Shown piece after piece: positions 41,651-50,243 of a stretch of 64,000 bases of DNA (positions are counted from its first letter, which is position 1; each line of letters opens with the position of its first letter). Source of the DNA: a virus; the IMG/VR virus record IMGVR_UViG_3300046507_000506, positions 1 through 64,000 of that record; one strand, given 5' to 3'. The notes under the pieces were generated by a model. The model searched no databases. It worked only from the letters and a program-made list of their open reading frames with translations, and was not told the DNA's origin. A program made the position numbers and the translations under genes.

Positions 41651-42469
41651 TTAGTTTCTGAGATCAAGCGATATCTGTTGCAGCCGCTGTTTCTGCCTGC
41701 GACCTAGCCGCTTGCCGCTCGCCGCGCGAATCTCTAGCTCGGACGCGAACGGCACCGGGCATGCGCGGCCGGACTCGACGTCGTCGGTGTAGCGTTCAGT
41801 GAGGTAGGGAATTGCCGTCGAGCGACCGCTGCGCAGGTCATCGATATAGGTTTCGATGGAGCGGTAGTGACTGACCTTCTGGCGTAACGGTGCGACAGCG
41901 CGCGCGAGGTCCGTTGCGGCGGCAACAAGCGTCGCGCTCCCCTGCACGTCATCGAGCCCGAATCGCTTGCGCATGGTCGTGAGCGCGCGGTCGATACGCT
42001 CTGCCGCGTCCGTGACGCGCGTGAAATCGTCCTGGACGGGCTGCGTCTGGTTGGTGTACTGGATCATGGCCGTCGCGAACTGTGCGGCGACCTGCCCCAA
42101 TATCGACTCAGCCCCGCGCATGAGGGCGTGCTGATGAGCAACGCGCGAGTCAAACTCCGTGTGCGGTGAGAGTCCGAGCAGAAAGTCCGTCGAGACGGCA
42201 TAGACATGCGCGGCCTGCCGCAGGAACTGATGATCGCGCGGCGTGGGCCGCTCGCCGGACTCGATGAGGCTAATCTGCGTCGAGTTCTTGTAGCCAAAGT
42301 GCCCGGCCGCCTCGACGGCGGTCATACCCGACAGCACCCGCGCAACGATCAGGTTATAGCGCAGCGTTTCCAGTTCCTCAGGCTTGTTCTTGTTGCGCAC
42401 GAAGCGCCGCAGAGCCTGTTTCACCTGTGCATCACGTTGCGCGTCTGTGACGGCTGTTCTGTTTTTCAT
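41651..42469 (-). CDS. XRE-type helix-turn-helix regulator
   Basis: 272 residues. LSGMTAVEAAGHFGYKNSTQ then ISLIESGERPTPRDHQFLRQ is an XRE fold. The remaining 190 residues are helical (FATAMIQYTNQTQPVQDDFT, RIDRALTTMRKRFGLDD), perhaps an oligomer or sensor domain. Located immediately upstream of terminase, so it may govern the switch to late genes. Confidence 0.65.
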   Translation of the reverse strand: MKNRTAVTDAQRDAQVKQALRRFVRNKNKPEELETLRYNLIVARVLSGMTAVEAAGHFGYKNSTQISLIESGERPTPRDHQFLRQAAHVYAVSTDFLLGLSPHTEFDSRVAHQHALMRGAESILGQVAAQFATAMIQYTNQTQPVQDDFTRVTDAAERIDRALTTMRKRFGLDDVQGSATLVAAATDLARAVAPLRQKVSHYRSIETYIDDLRSGRSTAIPYLTERYTDDVESGRACPVPFASELEIRAASGKRLGRRQKQRLQQISLDLRN

Positions 42470-42939
42470 CCAACGAACCCCAGTATGCGGTCTACCTTCT
42501 CATTGACTACCGCGTCCAGTTGGGCGCGGGTGTATCGACACAGCACTTTTTGCAGCAACACATTCGCCGCCGCGCTGTACAGCTTTTCGAAGTCTTCTTC
42601 TTCCATCGAGCCGAAACTGATGCTCTGCGGCGTCACGCGCACACGGCCGCTCAGGCTCGTGCTCACGTCGAAATAGCCCGCAGAGATGGTCACATTCGCG
42701 CGGAACTGTTTGAAATTGGTCTGTACCTCGAATCCCTTGTATTCCGTCATGGGCGGCTCCCACGACTCGAAACCGACCTGCAACAGGGCAAAGAACTTGC
42801 GCAGAAAGCGCGGATTGCGCACGCGCTTCATGTCGGCGCGGATCAGCTTGCCGACGGGCAGCTTGGCCGCGAGTTCGGCCTGTTCGGCGTCGGCGGGCAC
42901 GAACGAGCCGTCCGCGCGTTTGATAAGCAGCACTTCCAC
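42466..42939 (-). CDS. DUF1367-like protein
   Basis: 157 residues from GTG 42939. KRVRNPRFLRKFFALLQVGF then WEP, ISFGSMEEEDFEKLYSAAAN and VLLQKVLCRYTRAQLD match the DUF1367 phage family found beside replication and recombination genes. Biochemical role unknown. Confidence 0.75.
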   Translation of the reverse strand: MEVLLIKRADGSFVPADAEQAELAAKLPVGKLIRADMKRVRNPRFLRKFFALLQVGFESWEPPMTEYKGFEVQTNFKQFRANVTISAGYFDVSTSLSGRVRVTPQSISFGSMEEEDFEKLYSAAANVLLQKVLCRYTRAQLDAVVNEKVDRILGFVG

Positions 42940-42942
42940 GGC

Positions 42943-43434
42943 TCAGACCTCGCGCACGAGCAGGCTGTGCTCGCTCATCATCAAGTGCTTTTTGATGCGG
43001 TATTCAGGCGTGCTCATGCCCTTGGCGTCCTCTACGACCATTTCTCCCACCTCGCCGAGTTCGCACTCCTCGCGGACGATGTAGACGAAGTCAGCGTAGT
43101 AGCGCAGCGCGGGCTTCTTACGCTTGCCGCCGAGGTCCACCGCAGGCGCGAGAACAAAGCGCACCTGGCATTGCAGGTCGCTGATCGTCCCGGCGAGTTG
43201 CAGCAGCACCAGTTCGCTGTACCGGTTTGCTTCACGCATGCTGGCGAATACGCGCTCGCCGATGGCCACGCGCTTGTTGCCGTACTTGGGAGTTGACGCG
43301 GGCACAGCCCCATCGTCGCGACGCTCACGCGCCGCCGCGTTGCGCTGCATGGCAGCGAACTGCGCTTCTGTGAGGCGCTTGCGCGGGCGCTTGTCGCGGC
43401 TTTTGATCCGGCGCATCTGCGACTTATTCACCAC
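42943..43434 (-). CDS. DUF1064-like nuclease
   Basis: 163 residues from GTG 43434. PKYGNKRVAIGERVFASMRE, then EANRYSELVLLQLAGTISDL, YYADFVYIV and MVVEDAKGMSTPEYRIKKHL follow the DUF1064 pattern, a PD-(D/E)xK nuclease (D of ADFVY, E-x-K of VEDAKG). Probably processes branched DNA. Basic, KxxxK-rich start. Confidence 0.75.
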   Translation of the reverse strand: MVNKSQMRRIKSRDKRPRKRLTEAQFAAMQRNAAARERRDDGAVPASTPKYGNKRVAIGERVFASMREANRYSELVLLQLAGTISDLQCQVRFVLAPAVDLGGKRKKPALRYYADFVYIVREECELGEVGEMVVEDAKGMSTPEYRIKKHLMMSEHSLLVREV

Positions 43435-43660
43435 GCACGCCCCGCTTCAGCCAGTAGGTGCGCACGCCCATGAGCCATGCGCCCGTATAGAAAACGGACA
43501 GCAGGAACATGCCCCATTGCCCGGCGTTGCACGTTGCATAGAGCCAGAAAGGCTGACCGGCGAGCCCGATCAGGCAGGCGACGCGGCTCGCTTTCAGACT
43601 TCCCACTTGCGTGAGCCATATCGCGAGCGCGCCGGACAACAGAATCACCGCTTGAACCAT
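43424..43660 (-). CDS. Small membrane protein
   Basis: 78 residues with two to three spans (VILLSGALAIWLTQVGSLKA, GQWGMFLLSVFYTGAWLMGV). Overlaps the nuclease gene by 11 bases. First gene downstream of a perfect ATAGAC palindrome. Function unknown. Confidence 0.55.
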   Translation of the reverse strand: MVQAVILLSGALAIWLTQVGSLKASRVACLIGLAGQPFWLYATCNAGQWGMFLLSVFYTGAWLMGVRTYWLKRGVRGE

Positions 43661-43697
43661 GTATCACGCCCTATAAACGCTTCTATACGTGCGATAC

Positions 43698-43718
43698 ATT
43701 ATATAGACGCGTCTATAT
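43698..43718 (-). promoter_or_regulatory. Leftward -10 embedded in a perfect ATAGAC palindrome
   Basis: ATATAGACGCGTCTATAT (43701-43718) is a perfect 18-base palindrome. Read leftward, TATAAT (43703 to 43698) overlaps its edge, so the site would block the promoter for 43660 and the genes below. A second, weaker copy (ATAAACGCTTCTAT) is 30 bases to the left. Confidence 0.6.
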
Positions 43719-43724
43719 CAGCGG

Positions 43725-43952
43725 TTAAATTTTTTTGGCTAGGAGACTTTCGATAGCGGGCATCGTTTCCGGGTCGTTCTCCTCGATCATTGGGAGCAGG
43801 TCAATAAGCGCGCTCTCTAATGCCCGTATGCGTTTGCGGTCATCATCAACTGCGCGCGTGTTCAAGCGCCGGTCATAGCTGCGCAAGGTGTTTTCCAGCA
43901 TCGAAATGCGATTGCGCAGGATTGCCTCAACGCTCATTACATCAATAGACAT
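43725..43952 (-). CDS. Small coiled-coil protein
   Basis: 75 residues. VEAILRNRISMLENTLRSYD and RALESALIDLLPMIEEN form amphipathic helices. Its start codon lies within the palindrome at 43944-43959. Unknown function. Confidence 0.5.
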   Translation of the reverse strand: MSIDVMSVEAILRNRISMLENTLRSYDRRLNTRAVDDDRKRIRALESALIDLLPMIEENDPETMPAIESLLAKKI

Positions 43953-43959
43953 GTCTATT
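43944..43959. promoter_or_regulatory. Perfect ATAGAC palindrome over a start codon
   Basis: AATAGACATGTCTATT is a perfect 16-base palindrome whose central ATG is the start of the leftward 43952 gene, with GGAG just upstream. Confidence 0.55.
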
Positions 43960-44200
43960 TTCTCCTTTCCGGCTGACCGGTTTTCGCCCGTTGCTCGACG
44001 CCGCGCTGATATTCCGCCTTCACGAGTTCGATCACGGCCGTGAGCGATTCCCGGCCGCCGCGCTCCTCAATGCGCGCGTATTCGCGCCGCCGCCGCTCCT
44101 TCGGCATGTTCGCGAGCAGCCTGATCTGACAGCACCGGCAGAAGTTGCTATAGAGCCCGGAAAACTTCTCATCGAGCGGGCAGCGTGTCAGTGCATCCAC
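43955..44200 (-). CDS. Small zinc-binding protein
   Basis: 81 residues from GTG 44200, overlapping the previous gene by 13 bases. RCPLDEKFSGLYSNFCRCCQ has three to four Cys, then a basic helix (KERRRREYARIEERGG). Unknown function; shape fits small phage nucleic-acid-binding proteins. Confidence 0.45.
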   Translation of the reverse strand: MDALTRCPLDEKFSGLYSNFCRCCQIRLLANMPKERRRREYARIEERGGRESLTAVIELVKAEYQRGVEQRAKTGQPERRK

Positions 44201-44430
44201 CGCCGCTCTCCCGTTCGCGTGAGTTCGTGCTCGCTCGCACACAACACCTCACCCGTCTCCTCGAACTGCACGTCATACACGCCGCCGAACGTCTCCAGTG
44301 CGTCGCCATTGGCCAGATGCATGCCGAGGTATCGCATGCGCACCGTGCAGAGCTTGCCGACGAGGCGATGCAACGCGGTGCGGCGCGGCCGGTACACGAG
44401 CGTCTCCTCAACCTCATAGGCGAAGTGCAT
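44188..44430 (-). CDS. Hypothetical small protein
   Basis: 80 residues from ATG 44430, overlapping the preceding TGA. Beta-rich (YRPRRTALHRLVGKLCTVRM, GGVYDVQFEETGEVLCASEH). No family recognised. Competing frames here lack overlaps and ribosome sites. Confidence 0.5.
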   Translation of the reverse strand: MHFAYEVEETLVYRPRRTALHRLVGKLCTVRMRYLGMHLANGDALETFGGVYDVQFEETGEVLCASEHELTRTGERRWMH

Positions 44431-45554
44431 CACGCGCTCACCTCGTCGGGCGTGCACAGGTGCGCGCGACACGCGTTGCGATCCATGTAGTAAGGAAAAT
44501 GCGGATCGATGCGCACGGCGGGCGCGCTGCACTGCGCGCACGTCTCGATGTGCCTGTTCTGCATGCGGGCATCGGCAATCAGCATCGTCTCGCACGCGGA
44601 CCAATCCTTATCCGGCACATAGCACTCGTCTTCGCCCATTGCGCGGAAGCCCTGACCCACGCGCGGGGCGTCGTAGTACTCGCCTCGCGCGAGCCGGTTG
44701 ACGGCGTTCTGGAGCAGGCGCACGGCGGCGGCATCGCACGGCGCGACGTACGAGCCGATGAACGCACAGGCGCGCGGCTTCTCATCCTCAGTCCAGTGCG
44801 CCCGGTAATCGTCCAGGCGCACGACGGTGCCGACGGGCAGACGCTGGCACAACACGTCACCCTCTTTCGTTCGTACGTTCAGCGTGCTCATGCCGTCGGT
44901 GAGCGCCACGAGGTACACGTAGCCAGTCGCATCGACGTGCTCGCCGACGTGCCGCCCCCATCCGTACAGCTCGACCTTCTGCGTGTTGACCGTACCCACC
45001 ACAACATCGCCTTCAGGGCGGTCCTCTCTCGTGTCGAGCACGTACGCGGCGGCGAGCGCTTCGGTCACGAACCGGTGCGCGGCGACGGTGTCAGCGACCT
45101 CGATGCGGCCCACCACTTCCAATGGGCTCACGGCCGGAATGCGCACGCCAGCGCGCCGCACGTATTCGATGCAGTCGGCGCGCGTCATGCCGCGATCTGC
45201 GAGCACGGCATACACCGCAAAACCGTTGTACGCATTCATGTACGCGTCATAGCGGCCCTGCTCCTCAACGGGCACACCGATCACATGCGCATCAGTGTCG
45301 AGCCGGTAGAGGCCCGTCTGATCGACCACGGTAAGCGGCTCGGTGATCGCGGCGGCCGGGTCATTCAGCAGCACGACGGGCACACCAAGCCAGTCCATCG
45401 CGTCGATCAGGTAATGCGCGTCTATCTCGGCGCGCAGCGCGACGACTACGAGCGGCAGGGTCTGCGCGCTGTGCTCGTTCTCGCGTATCGCGAGCTTCGT
45501 CGCGGCGAGTGAGGCGGGGTCATTGGTGAGCCAGCAAACGATGCGACGGGTCAT
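44430..45554 (-). CDS. PAPS-reductase-like protein with altered nucleotide loop
   Basis: 374 residues. The start, RRIVCWLTNDPASLAATKLA then IRENE...LPLVVVALRAE, and AHYLIDAMDWLGVPVVLLND, align with phage PAPS-reductase-like proteins, whose loop is normally SGGxxS; here it reads TNDPAS. The central and C-terminal domains are unassigned, with CSAPAVR and ETCAQC as a Cys pair. If homologous, the N-type ATP pyrophosphatase site is probably lost. Confidence 0.4.
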   Translation of the reverse strand: MTRRIVCWLTNDPASLAATKLAIRENEHSAQTLPLVVVALRAEIDAHYLIDAMDWLGVPVVLLNDPAAAITEPLTVVDQTGLYRLDTDAHVIGVPVEEQGRYDAYMNAYNGFAVYAVLADRGMTRADCIEYVRRAGVRIPAVSPLEVVGRIEVADTVAAHRFVTEALAAAYVLDTREDRPEGDVVVGTVNTQKVELYGWGRHVGEHVDATGYVYLVALTDGMSTLNVRTKEGDVLCQRLPVGTVVRLDDYRAHWTEDEKPRACAFIGSYVAPCDAAAVRLLQNAVNRLARGEYYDAPRVGQGFRAMGEDECYVPDKDWSACETMLIADARMQNRHIETCAQCSAPAVRIDPHFPYYMDRNACRAHLCTPDEVSA

Positions 45555-46477
45555 TACGCGGAGTCTCCGGTCAGGTGTTTGGGAACGCTGGTGCGCCGGG
45601 CGAGGTCGCGCAGAGCGGCGCGGGCTTCTTCCGGCATGGGTGCGCGGGCAGCAGCGTCCGGCACCGGATCAAGGGGAGTAACGGGTTGTGCGCGCGGCGT
45701 GGGCGGCTTGCCGCCGTTGTCGATAGCGGCGCGAATGCGCGCATGCCACGAATCATTCGACTCGCCGCTGTGCGCCGGGCCTACGCCCACCTCGATAGCT
45801 TTCGCGAGCGCAGTCTCTGGCGAACGGAACCAGCCAGCGTTTGCCTGACGCACTGCCTCTGGATTGCTCAACGGGTTGCGGCACCAGTTGCGCCACGTCG
45901 CGAACCAGTCTTTCATCGGCTTGCCGGTAGCGAGCCAGTGATCGTGAAAAATCTCGGCGGTCAGGCGGATATGGTCGGCATCCCACCCGCCGCGCTTTTG
46001 CAGACGTTCATCGGCGAGCGCCCATTCGCCCCATTTTTTCGGCAATTTCCAATCATCTGGAAGCGCCGCGCGCTTCTTACGGTTGGTTGATGATTGTTGG
46101 TGGTTATTTGCGGGTGCACCACTTGTTGCACCCTTTCTGCCGCCAACTGCACCCTTTTCGTCGTCGCTTGCACCGTTTTCGCGGGGTGCAATTTCTGCAC
46201 CCTTTAACCAGTCGGGGTTGATGACGTACTCATTCGACATGTTGCGACCGCCGTTACCGGCATTCACAAGAATGATGAAGCCATCGCCCTCCATCTTGCG
46301 AAGCTGGTATTGAACCGTACGCACCGACTGACGCGTCTTCTTTGCCAGTGTTGCGACTTTCGGCCAAATGTGCGTACCGTCGTCGTGTGCGTGATCGGCG
46401 AGCGCGAGCGCGAGCGTCAACTCGCCGCCGCCGTTTGGGTAGCGCTGCCACACCTGCGATGAAACAAAAACACTCAC
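45554..46477 (-). CDS. Replication protein, helix-turn-helix (O/DnaT-like)
   Basis: 307 residues from GTG 46477. N-terminal winged helix: LTLALALADHAHDDGTHIWP, ATLAKKTRQSVRTVQYQLRK, then EGDGFIILVNAG, as in phage replication initiators. Middle linker is polar; FHDHWLATGKPMKDWFATWR-NWCRN is the conserved C-terminal element of these proteins, which recruits helicase. Likely directs lytic replication. Confidence 0.7.
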   Translation of the reverse strand: MSVFVSSQVWQRYPNGGGELTLALALADHAHDDGTHIWPKVATLAKKTRQSVRTVQYQLRKMEGDGFIILVNAGNGGRNMSNEYVINPDWLKGAEIAPRENGASDDEKGAVGGRKGATSGAPANNHQQSSTNRKKRAALPDDWKLPKKWGEWALADERLQKRGGWDADHIRLTAEIFHDHWLATGKPMKDWFATWRNWCRNPLSNPEAVRQANAGWFRSPETALAKAIEVGVGPAHSGESNDSWHARIRAAIDNGGKPPTPRAQPVTPLDPVPDAAARAPMPEEARAALRDLARRTSVPKHLTGDSA

Positions 46478-46923
46478 TGCTCTACCCCGCTACGTCTTGT
46501 CACTGTCACTTCAATTTGCGCACGCATGTCATAGCTCGCGATCTGCGCGCCGCGCATGCAATGCTCCTCCCACGCCGCCAGGTCGGCCGCACTCATCGCG
46601 CTCGTTCGGATGCGCTGCGATTCGGGCACGAATCCTCGCCGGGCTGACTGGTCAATGTTGAGGATCGGCTGTAGATCGGCAATCGCGTCCGCCTCTGCTT
46701 TCAGCGCTTCGCGCTTGCTTTTGAACGTGACGAACGTATAGCCCTCATAGTCCGCCCACGCGGCACGCGCGTGCTTCGCGATGCGCTGAGGCAAGTCCTT
46801 TGTGTATCCGACGTAGACGACTTTGCCAGCCGTCCACAAGGCATAAACGCAATATGTATCGCGATGCAGCGGGATGAGCGACGCATCGTTGAGCAGGCGA
46901 TCCCGAAAATCCTCACCTTTCAT
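46474..46923 (-). CDS. GIY-YIG endonuclease
   Basis: 149 residues. YCVYALWTAGKVVYVGYTKD then LPQRIAKHARAA is the GIY-YIG core (GKVVYVGYT with Arg of QRIAKH), followed by the Glu of LKAEADAIADLQP. Stand-alone and with no intron or intein at its flanks, so probably a phage DNA-processing enzyme. Confidence 0.75.
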   Translation of the reverse strand: MKGEDFRDRLLNDASLIPLHRDTYCVYALWTAGKVVYVGYTKDLPQRIAKHARAAWADYEGYTFVTFKSKREALKAEADAIADLQPILNIDQSARRGFVPESQRIRTSAMSAADLAAWEEHCMRGAQIASYDMRAQIEVTVTRRSGVEQ

Positions 46924-47517
46924 TTAGCGGCTCCCGAATGGGCGGGATTGCAGGCGGTTCGCGGACATGAGCTTGCGTTTGGGCCAGCGGTTCGCACTCT
47001 TGATGGTCGGCTTTTCCTTAGTCGGGTTTGCCGATATAATTGCGGTTCTCACTGCATTTCCTTTCGAAAAGCCGCGACCTGCTCCAACAGGTTCGCGGCT
47101 TCGTCGTTCTACGGGCGTCACTTTCTTTTCGATGGTCCGCGCCGCCAGCGGCGTGACCTTCTTCGTGATCGGCTTGTGAGCCGTAACGGGTTTCGACGCC
47201 AGAAACTCGTCAGTCGGCCAGAGCCCCTTACGCTTTAACTTCTCCTCGCTCTCGCGCATCGCGGCGGCAAACCGCGTGAGCACGAATTCGCGCGTCATGC
47301 CGTCCGGGCGCTTTGCCTGCCCATCGAGCACCATGTGGCACGCGTAGCAGGCGTATGCGCCGATGTGATCGACGCGCGCGAGCTTCTTGCCTTTCGCCTT
47401 GCCGCCCTCGTGCGAGTTCGAGTGCGCCCAAACCGTTGTTTCCCAGTTCCCATTGCACACGCCGGGCAAACGCAAGGCGCACGTTTCCCCGCGTGCCGAT
47501 TCAGTGATTCGGCTCAC
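46924..47517 (-). CDS. DUF1364-like HNH nuclease
   Basis: 197 residues from GTG 47517. SRITESARGETCALRLPGVC, TTVWAHSNSHEGGKAKGKK and GAYACYACHMVLDGQ are the DUF1364 signature: Cys pairs and His residues of an HNH-type site. The C-terminal half is a long basic low-complexity tail (RRSREPVGAGRGFSKGNAVR). Next to GIY-YIG and replication genes. Confidence 0.75.
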   Translation of the reverse strand: MSRITESARGETCALRLPGVCNGNWETTVWAHSNSHEGGKAKGKKLARVDHIGAYACYACHMVLDGQAKRPDGMTREFVLTRFAAAMRESEEKLKRKGLWPTDEFLASKPVTAHKPITKKVTPLAARTIEKKVTPVERRSREPVGAGRGFSKGNAVRTAIISANPTKEKPTIKSANRWPKRKLMSANRLQSRPFGSR

Positions 47518-47542
47518 GTCGTATTCTCAGAAAATGGGGGTG

Positions 47543-47716
47543 TTACTGACTGGCGCGCTTCGCCTTGTAGCAGGTGGCGCACATACCGTAACGCTCAAGC
47601 TGGATCGAGGTGACTACCTTGTTACAGGCGCACCTCTTGCGAACATGCGACAACGGCAAAGCGCTTGCCGTTGTCGCGCGGAATTTCGCAATCGCATTAG
47701 GATCGGCGCGATGCAT
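47543..47716 (-). CDS. Small zinc-finger protein
   Basis: 57 residues: MHRADPNAIAKFRATTASAL, RKRCACNKVVTSIQLERYGM, CATCYKAKRASQ. CAC...CATC spacing fits one zinc finger. Nine bases after the preceding stop. Fills what would otherwise be a 200-base gap. Confidence 0.5.
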   Translation of the reverse strand: MHRADPNAIAKFRATTASALPLSHVRKRCACNKVVTSIQLERYGMCATCYKAKRASQ

Positions 47717-47725
47717 CTTGACGTC

Positions 47726-48121
47726 TTACTGGATTGCCTTGGCTGCCTGATGGGTGACACGCGCGGCGTCCGTCATGCCATAGCGGTTCAGCAGCCACGA
47801 CATACCCCACGGCGTGACCAGCACGTCCGGGCGGTTCGCATCGTCGCTCTCGACGGCGGCGAAATAGCCGGTATCGAGATAGTGCTGATACGGCAGTCCG
47901 TCCGCCTGGAGCAGGCCATCCGACACCATGCGCTCATGCAGGTCGGCATGGCCGAGGAATTGGGCGATGTAATCGATGGTGCAGCAGTTATCGACATTCG
48001 TGACGCGCTCGCGCACGGCCACGGCGCGAGTGCGCGGAATGCGCTGATACGAGCGCAGCGCAACCGCTGCGGTAATGGTGTTGTTACAGGAAACGGCTGA
48101 GTTTTTTATGTGTTCGTTCAC
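47726..48121 (-). CDS. Hypothetical regulator (KilA-C-like end)
   Basis: 131 residues from GTG 48121. The C-terminus (NRPDVLVTPWGMSWLLNRYG) loosely resembles the KilAC domain of antirepressors, and DYIAQFLGHADLHERMVSDG could be a helix-turn-helix. Assignment is tentative. Position below the Cro-like gene suits a regulatory role. Confidence 0.4.
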   Translation of the reverse strand: MNEHIKNSAVSCNNTITAAVALRSYQRIPRTRAVAVRERVTNVDNCCTIDYIAQFLGHADLHERMVSDGLLQADGLPYQHYLDTGYFAAVESDDANRPDVLVTPWGMSWLLNRYGMTDAARVTHQAAKAIQ

Positions 48122-48188
48122 GCGAAATCCCGGTCCAATGTTGCGGCCTTTCGGCCTGTCTTTTTGTGCTGCAACTATGCGAGTCGGC

Positions 48189-48695
48189 CTATGCCGCCTC
48201 GCGATAAAGATTCCCTTCCTTGACGCGTCGGCCTACCTCGACGCCAGCAGCAATCAATTCGCCCTGCCCGGCGACTTCGGCCTGCGCACAAACTACGTCG
48301 AATGCGCGTTGCAAGGCCGCTCGCCCTACTTCGTCAAATTGCCAGGTGCCTCGACGCTTGAAGCAGATGTTTGCGCGGAATACGGCATCGAGTGCGGCGA
48401 CAACGTCTTTCTCGTATTGCGGGCCGTGGCCCCGCGTGCAGAGCACCAATGCCAGATTGCACATTTCCGCCAAGATCCTGATGTGCTCGACGGTTCCCTT
48501 CCCGTTCACAATTGCATCGAGACTCGCGCCGAAGGCAATCGCCACGTCGCGCTGATCGTCTGCATTGAGCGGCTGATAGAACTCCGCATTCACTTCCCGC
48601 ATGACGTGCGAGTTGTTGAGCACACGCGCAAACGAGCCAATGCCGTCCAGACCTTTCGGCCGATACTTGCGGCGGGGTTTCTTCGTGCCAGCCAT
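48189..48695 (-). CDS. Hypothetical protein of the immunity operon
   Basis: 168 residues from ATG 48695 (upstream extension is shadow sequence). Basic start (TKKPRRKYRPKG), then a helical body with MREVNAEFYQPLNADDQRDV and AEMCNLALVLCTRGHGPQYE. Resembles small phage proteins found between Cro and replication genes; function unknown. Confidence 0.5.
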   Translation of the reverse strand: MAGTKKPRRKYRPKGLDGIGSFARVLNNSHVMREVNAEFYQPLNADDQRDVAIAFGASLDAIVNGKGTVEHIRILAEMCNLALVLCTRGHGPQYEKDVVAALDAVFRANICFKRRGTWQFDEVGRAALQRAFDVVCAQAEVAGQGELIAAGVEVGRRVKEGNLYREAA

Positions 48696-48699
48696 CGCT

Positions 48700-48918
48700 T
48701 TAAGAATCCATCCGCGTCGGGGCGGCCAGCCTGCGCGCGTAACGGCGCTTGAGCTTGGTGATGCCAGCAACAATGTCCGCGCTCGGACGCGGGTTGTTCG
48801 CCGGGTGATTCTCCAGGTGCGAGACATGCGCCTGCGACCGGTTGATTGCCGCCGCGATTTCCTTCTGAGTCAGGCCCGCTTTCTGGCGCAGGGCGCGGAT
48901 TTCTTCAGCTATCTGCAT
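48700..48918 (-). CDS. Cro-like XRE repressor
   Basis: 72 residues. EEIRALRQKAGLTQKEIAAA then INRSQAHVSHLENHPA is a full helix-turn-helix. It is divergent from the CI-type repressor with about 230 bases between, the lambda-like immunity layout. Its leftward promoter carries an ATAGAC-type operator. Confidence 0.75.
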   Translation of the reverse strand: MQIAEEIRALRQKAGLTQKEIAAAINRSQAHVSHLENHPANNPRPSADIVAGITKLKRRYARRLAAPTRMDS

Positions 48919-49149
48919 TTTTTACCTGTCAGTTACGTTTTGTGACCATCCTTACAGCGAGGCAAAGTATAAGCATGTCTATGGTTTGTGGCAAGGCGCA
49001 CATAGATGCGTTTGTTTTCGGCAAGATAGATAAATAGATACCCTGATCGACGCGCAAAACTTCCATAGACACGCTATTCCGTGCTATAAGCTCGACAGGC
49101 AGAACATAAGTATTCTTATAAAAAGAAACGATTGGGAATCGCAAAATCA
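48919..49149. promoter_or_regulatory. Divergent immunity control region
   Basis: Leftward promoter: TTGCCA (48994 to 48989), 17-base spacer, TATACT (48971 to 48966), with operator ATAAGCATGTCTAT (48969-48982) over the -10. Further ATAGAC-like sites at 49003 (ATAGATGCGTTTGT) and 49065 (ATAGACACGCTATT). Rightward, TATAAG (49085-49090) with a weak -35 probably serves the repressor gene. Arrangement matches a CI/Cro switch. Confidence 0.65.
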
Positions 49150-49875
49150 ATGACGGACAAACTGAACATGACAGCCGAGCCGCCCGAAACACTGGGGGAC
49201 CGCATTCGTGCGCGTCGAACTGAGTTAGGCATGTCTCAGGGGGCACTAGCCAGGCAGGTTGGACTGACTCAGCCAACGATCTCTAGCCTGGAAAGAAACG
49301 AGTCAATGCAGACAAGCAGTATTGGCTCAATTGCTCATGCCCTTCATGTCTCAGCGCTATGGCTAGAAACGGGACTGGGAGATAAGAAACTAACAAACCA
49401 GCCCAAGGGTTTCCGCCGCACATACAAGGGCGGCTCAGACATGGAGTTTGAGATTCAGTTGTTGCCGTCCAAGGGAAGCTGCGGGGGTAACACAGCAGGC
49501 AAGCCGGACGTCTCCGACATCCAGGCGGCCCTGCTCCCAATAATCAAAGATCAGGCTTTCTTTGACCGTTTTGAGGTCGAACCAGCGGACGTGATCGCTC
49601 TCATTGCTGACGGCGATAGTGGGGCAAATTTCATCGTGCATGGCGATACCGTTCTCTTTCGCACCTCTCAATGCGAACGCCTTGAAAGCGGACTGATTTA
49701 TGCCCTCGATACGCCGGATGGTCCGCGCATCAAAAGGGTTCATCGCCGCAGTGATGGTCACGTCATCCTGTCTTGCGACAATCCCGACAAAGTCCGCTAC
49801 CCCGACGAGGACTACACCGCCGAAGCTGCGGAAAATCTCAGACCTCTGGGACGCTATCTCTATCGGCAGGGGTGA
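49150..49875 (+). CDS. CI/LexA-type prophage repressor (HTH + S24 peptidase)
   Basis: 241 residues from ATG 49150. N-terminal XRE: LGDRIRARRTELGMSQGALA then RQVGLTQPTISSLERNESM. C-terminal S24 domain: VIALIADGDSGANFIVHGDT (Ser of GDSG nucleophile), and YALDTPDGPRIKRVHRRSDG (Lys of RIKR general base). Such repressors self-cleave with RecA filaments after DNA damage and release the lytic genes. Followed by a strong terminator. Confidence 0.85.
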   Translation: MTDKLNMTAEPPETLGDRIRARRTELGMSQGALARQVGLTQPTISSLERNESMQTSSIGSIAHALHVSALWLETGLGDKKLTNQPKGFRRTYKGGSDMEFEIQLLPSKGSCGGNTAGKPDVSDIQAALLPIIKDQAFFDRFEVEPADVIALIADGDSGANFIVHGDTVLFRTSQCERLESGLIYALDTPDGPRIKRVHRRSDGHVILSCDNPDKVRYPDEDYTAEAAENLRPLGRYLYRQG

Positions 49876-49931
49876 CATTTCAAATGTAACGTGACCTGTG
49901 TCAATTTGTTACGAACGTAAGTAAACCATAC

Positions 49932-49960
49932 AAAAGGCCCACGATTGTGGGCCTTTTTTT
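49932..49960 (+). terminator. Intrinsic terminator after the repressor
   Basis: AAAAGGCCCAC, loop GATT, GTGGGCC then TTTTTTT. Eleven-pair stem with a clean U-run. Confidence 0.85.
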
Positions 49961-50243
49961 ATCTTAAGTTTGCGTGCGCTGCAACATAATCGGCACAACT
50001 TACCGAATCTCACACGCGCTCGATCAATGGCAAACGCTTGCGCGCACCAATTATGCGCACCACATGCGTGTTTAACCGGCTATTAGGCTAGTTGCCGTTT
50101 CACTTTCATCACCGCTGCAATGATCTGTCGTCGGCTTGCAACACCGTAAATATTGTAACGGCGCAGGCATTGTCACTTCTATACAACACATAGACGCCGC
50201 TGCCGAAATACCCGGTTTTTCGTCAAAAAAACAGGCGCATCTA

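Noticed and set aside
46474-46923. Homing endonuclease of an intron or intein
   Set aside because: Neighbouring genes are continuous and overlap this gene's ends; no intron boundaries seen.
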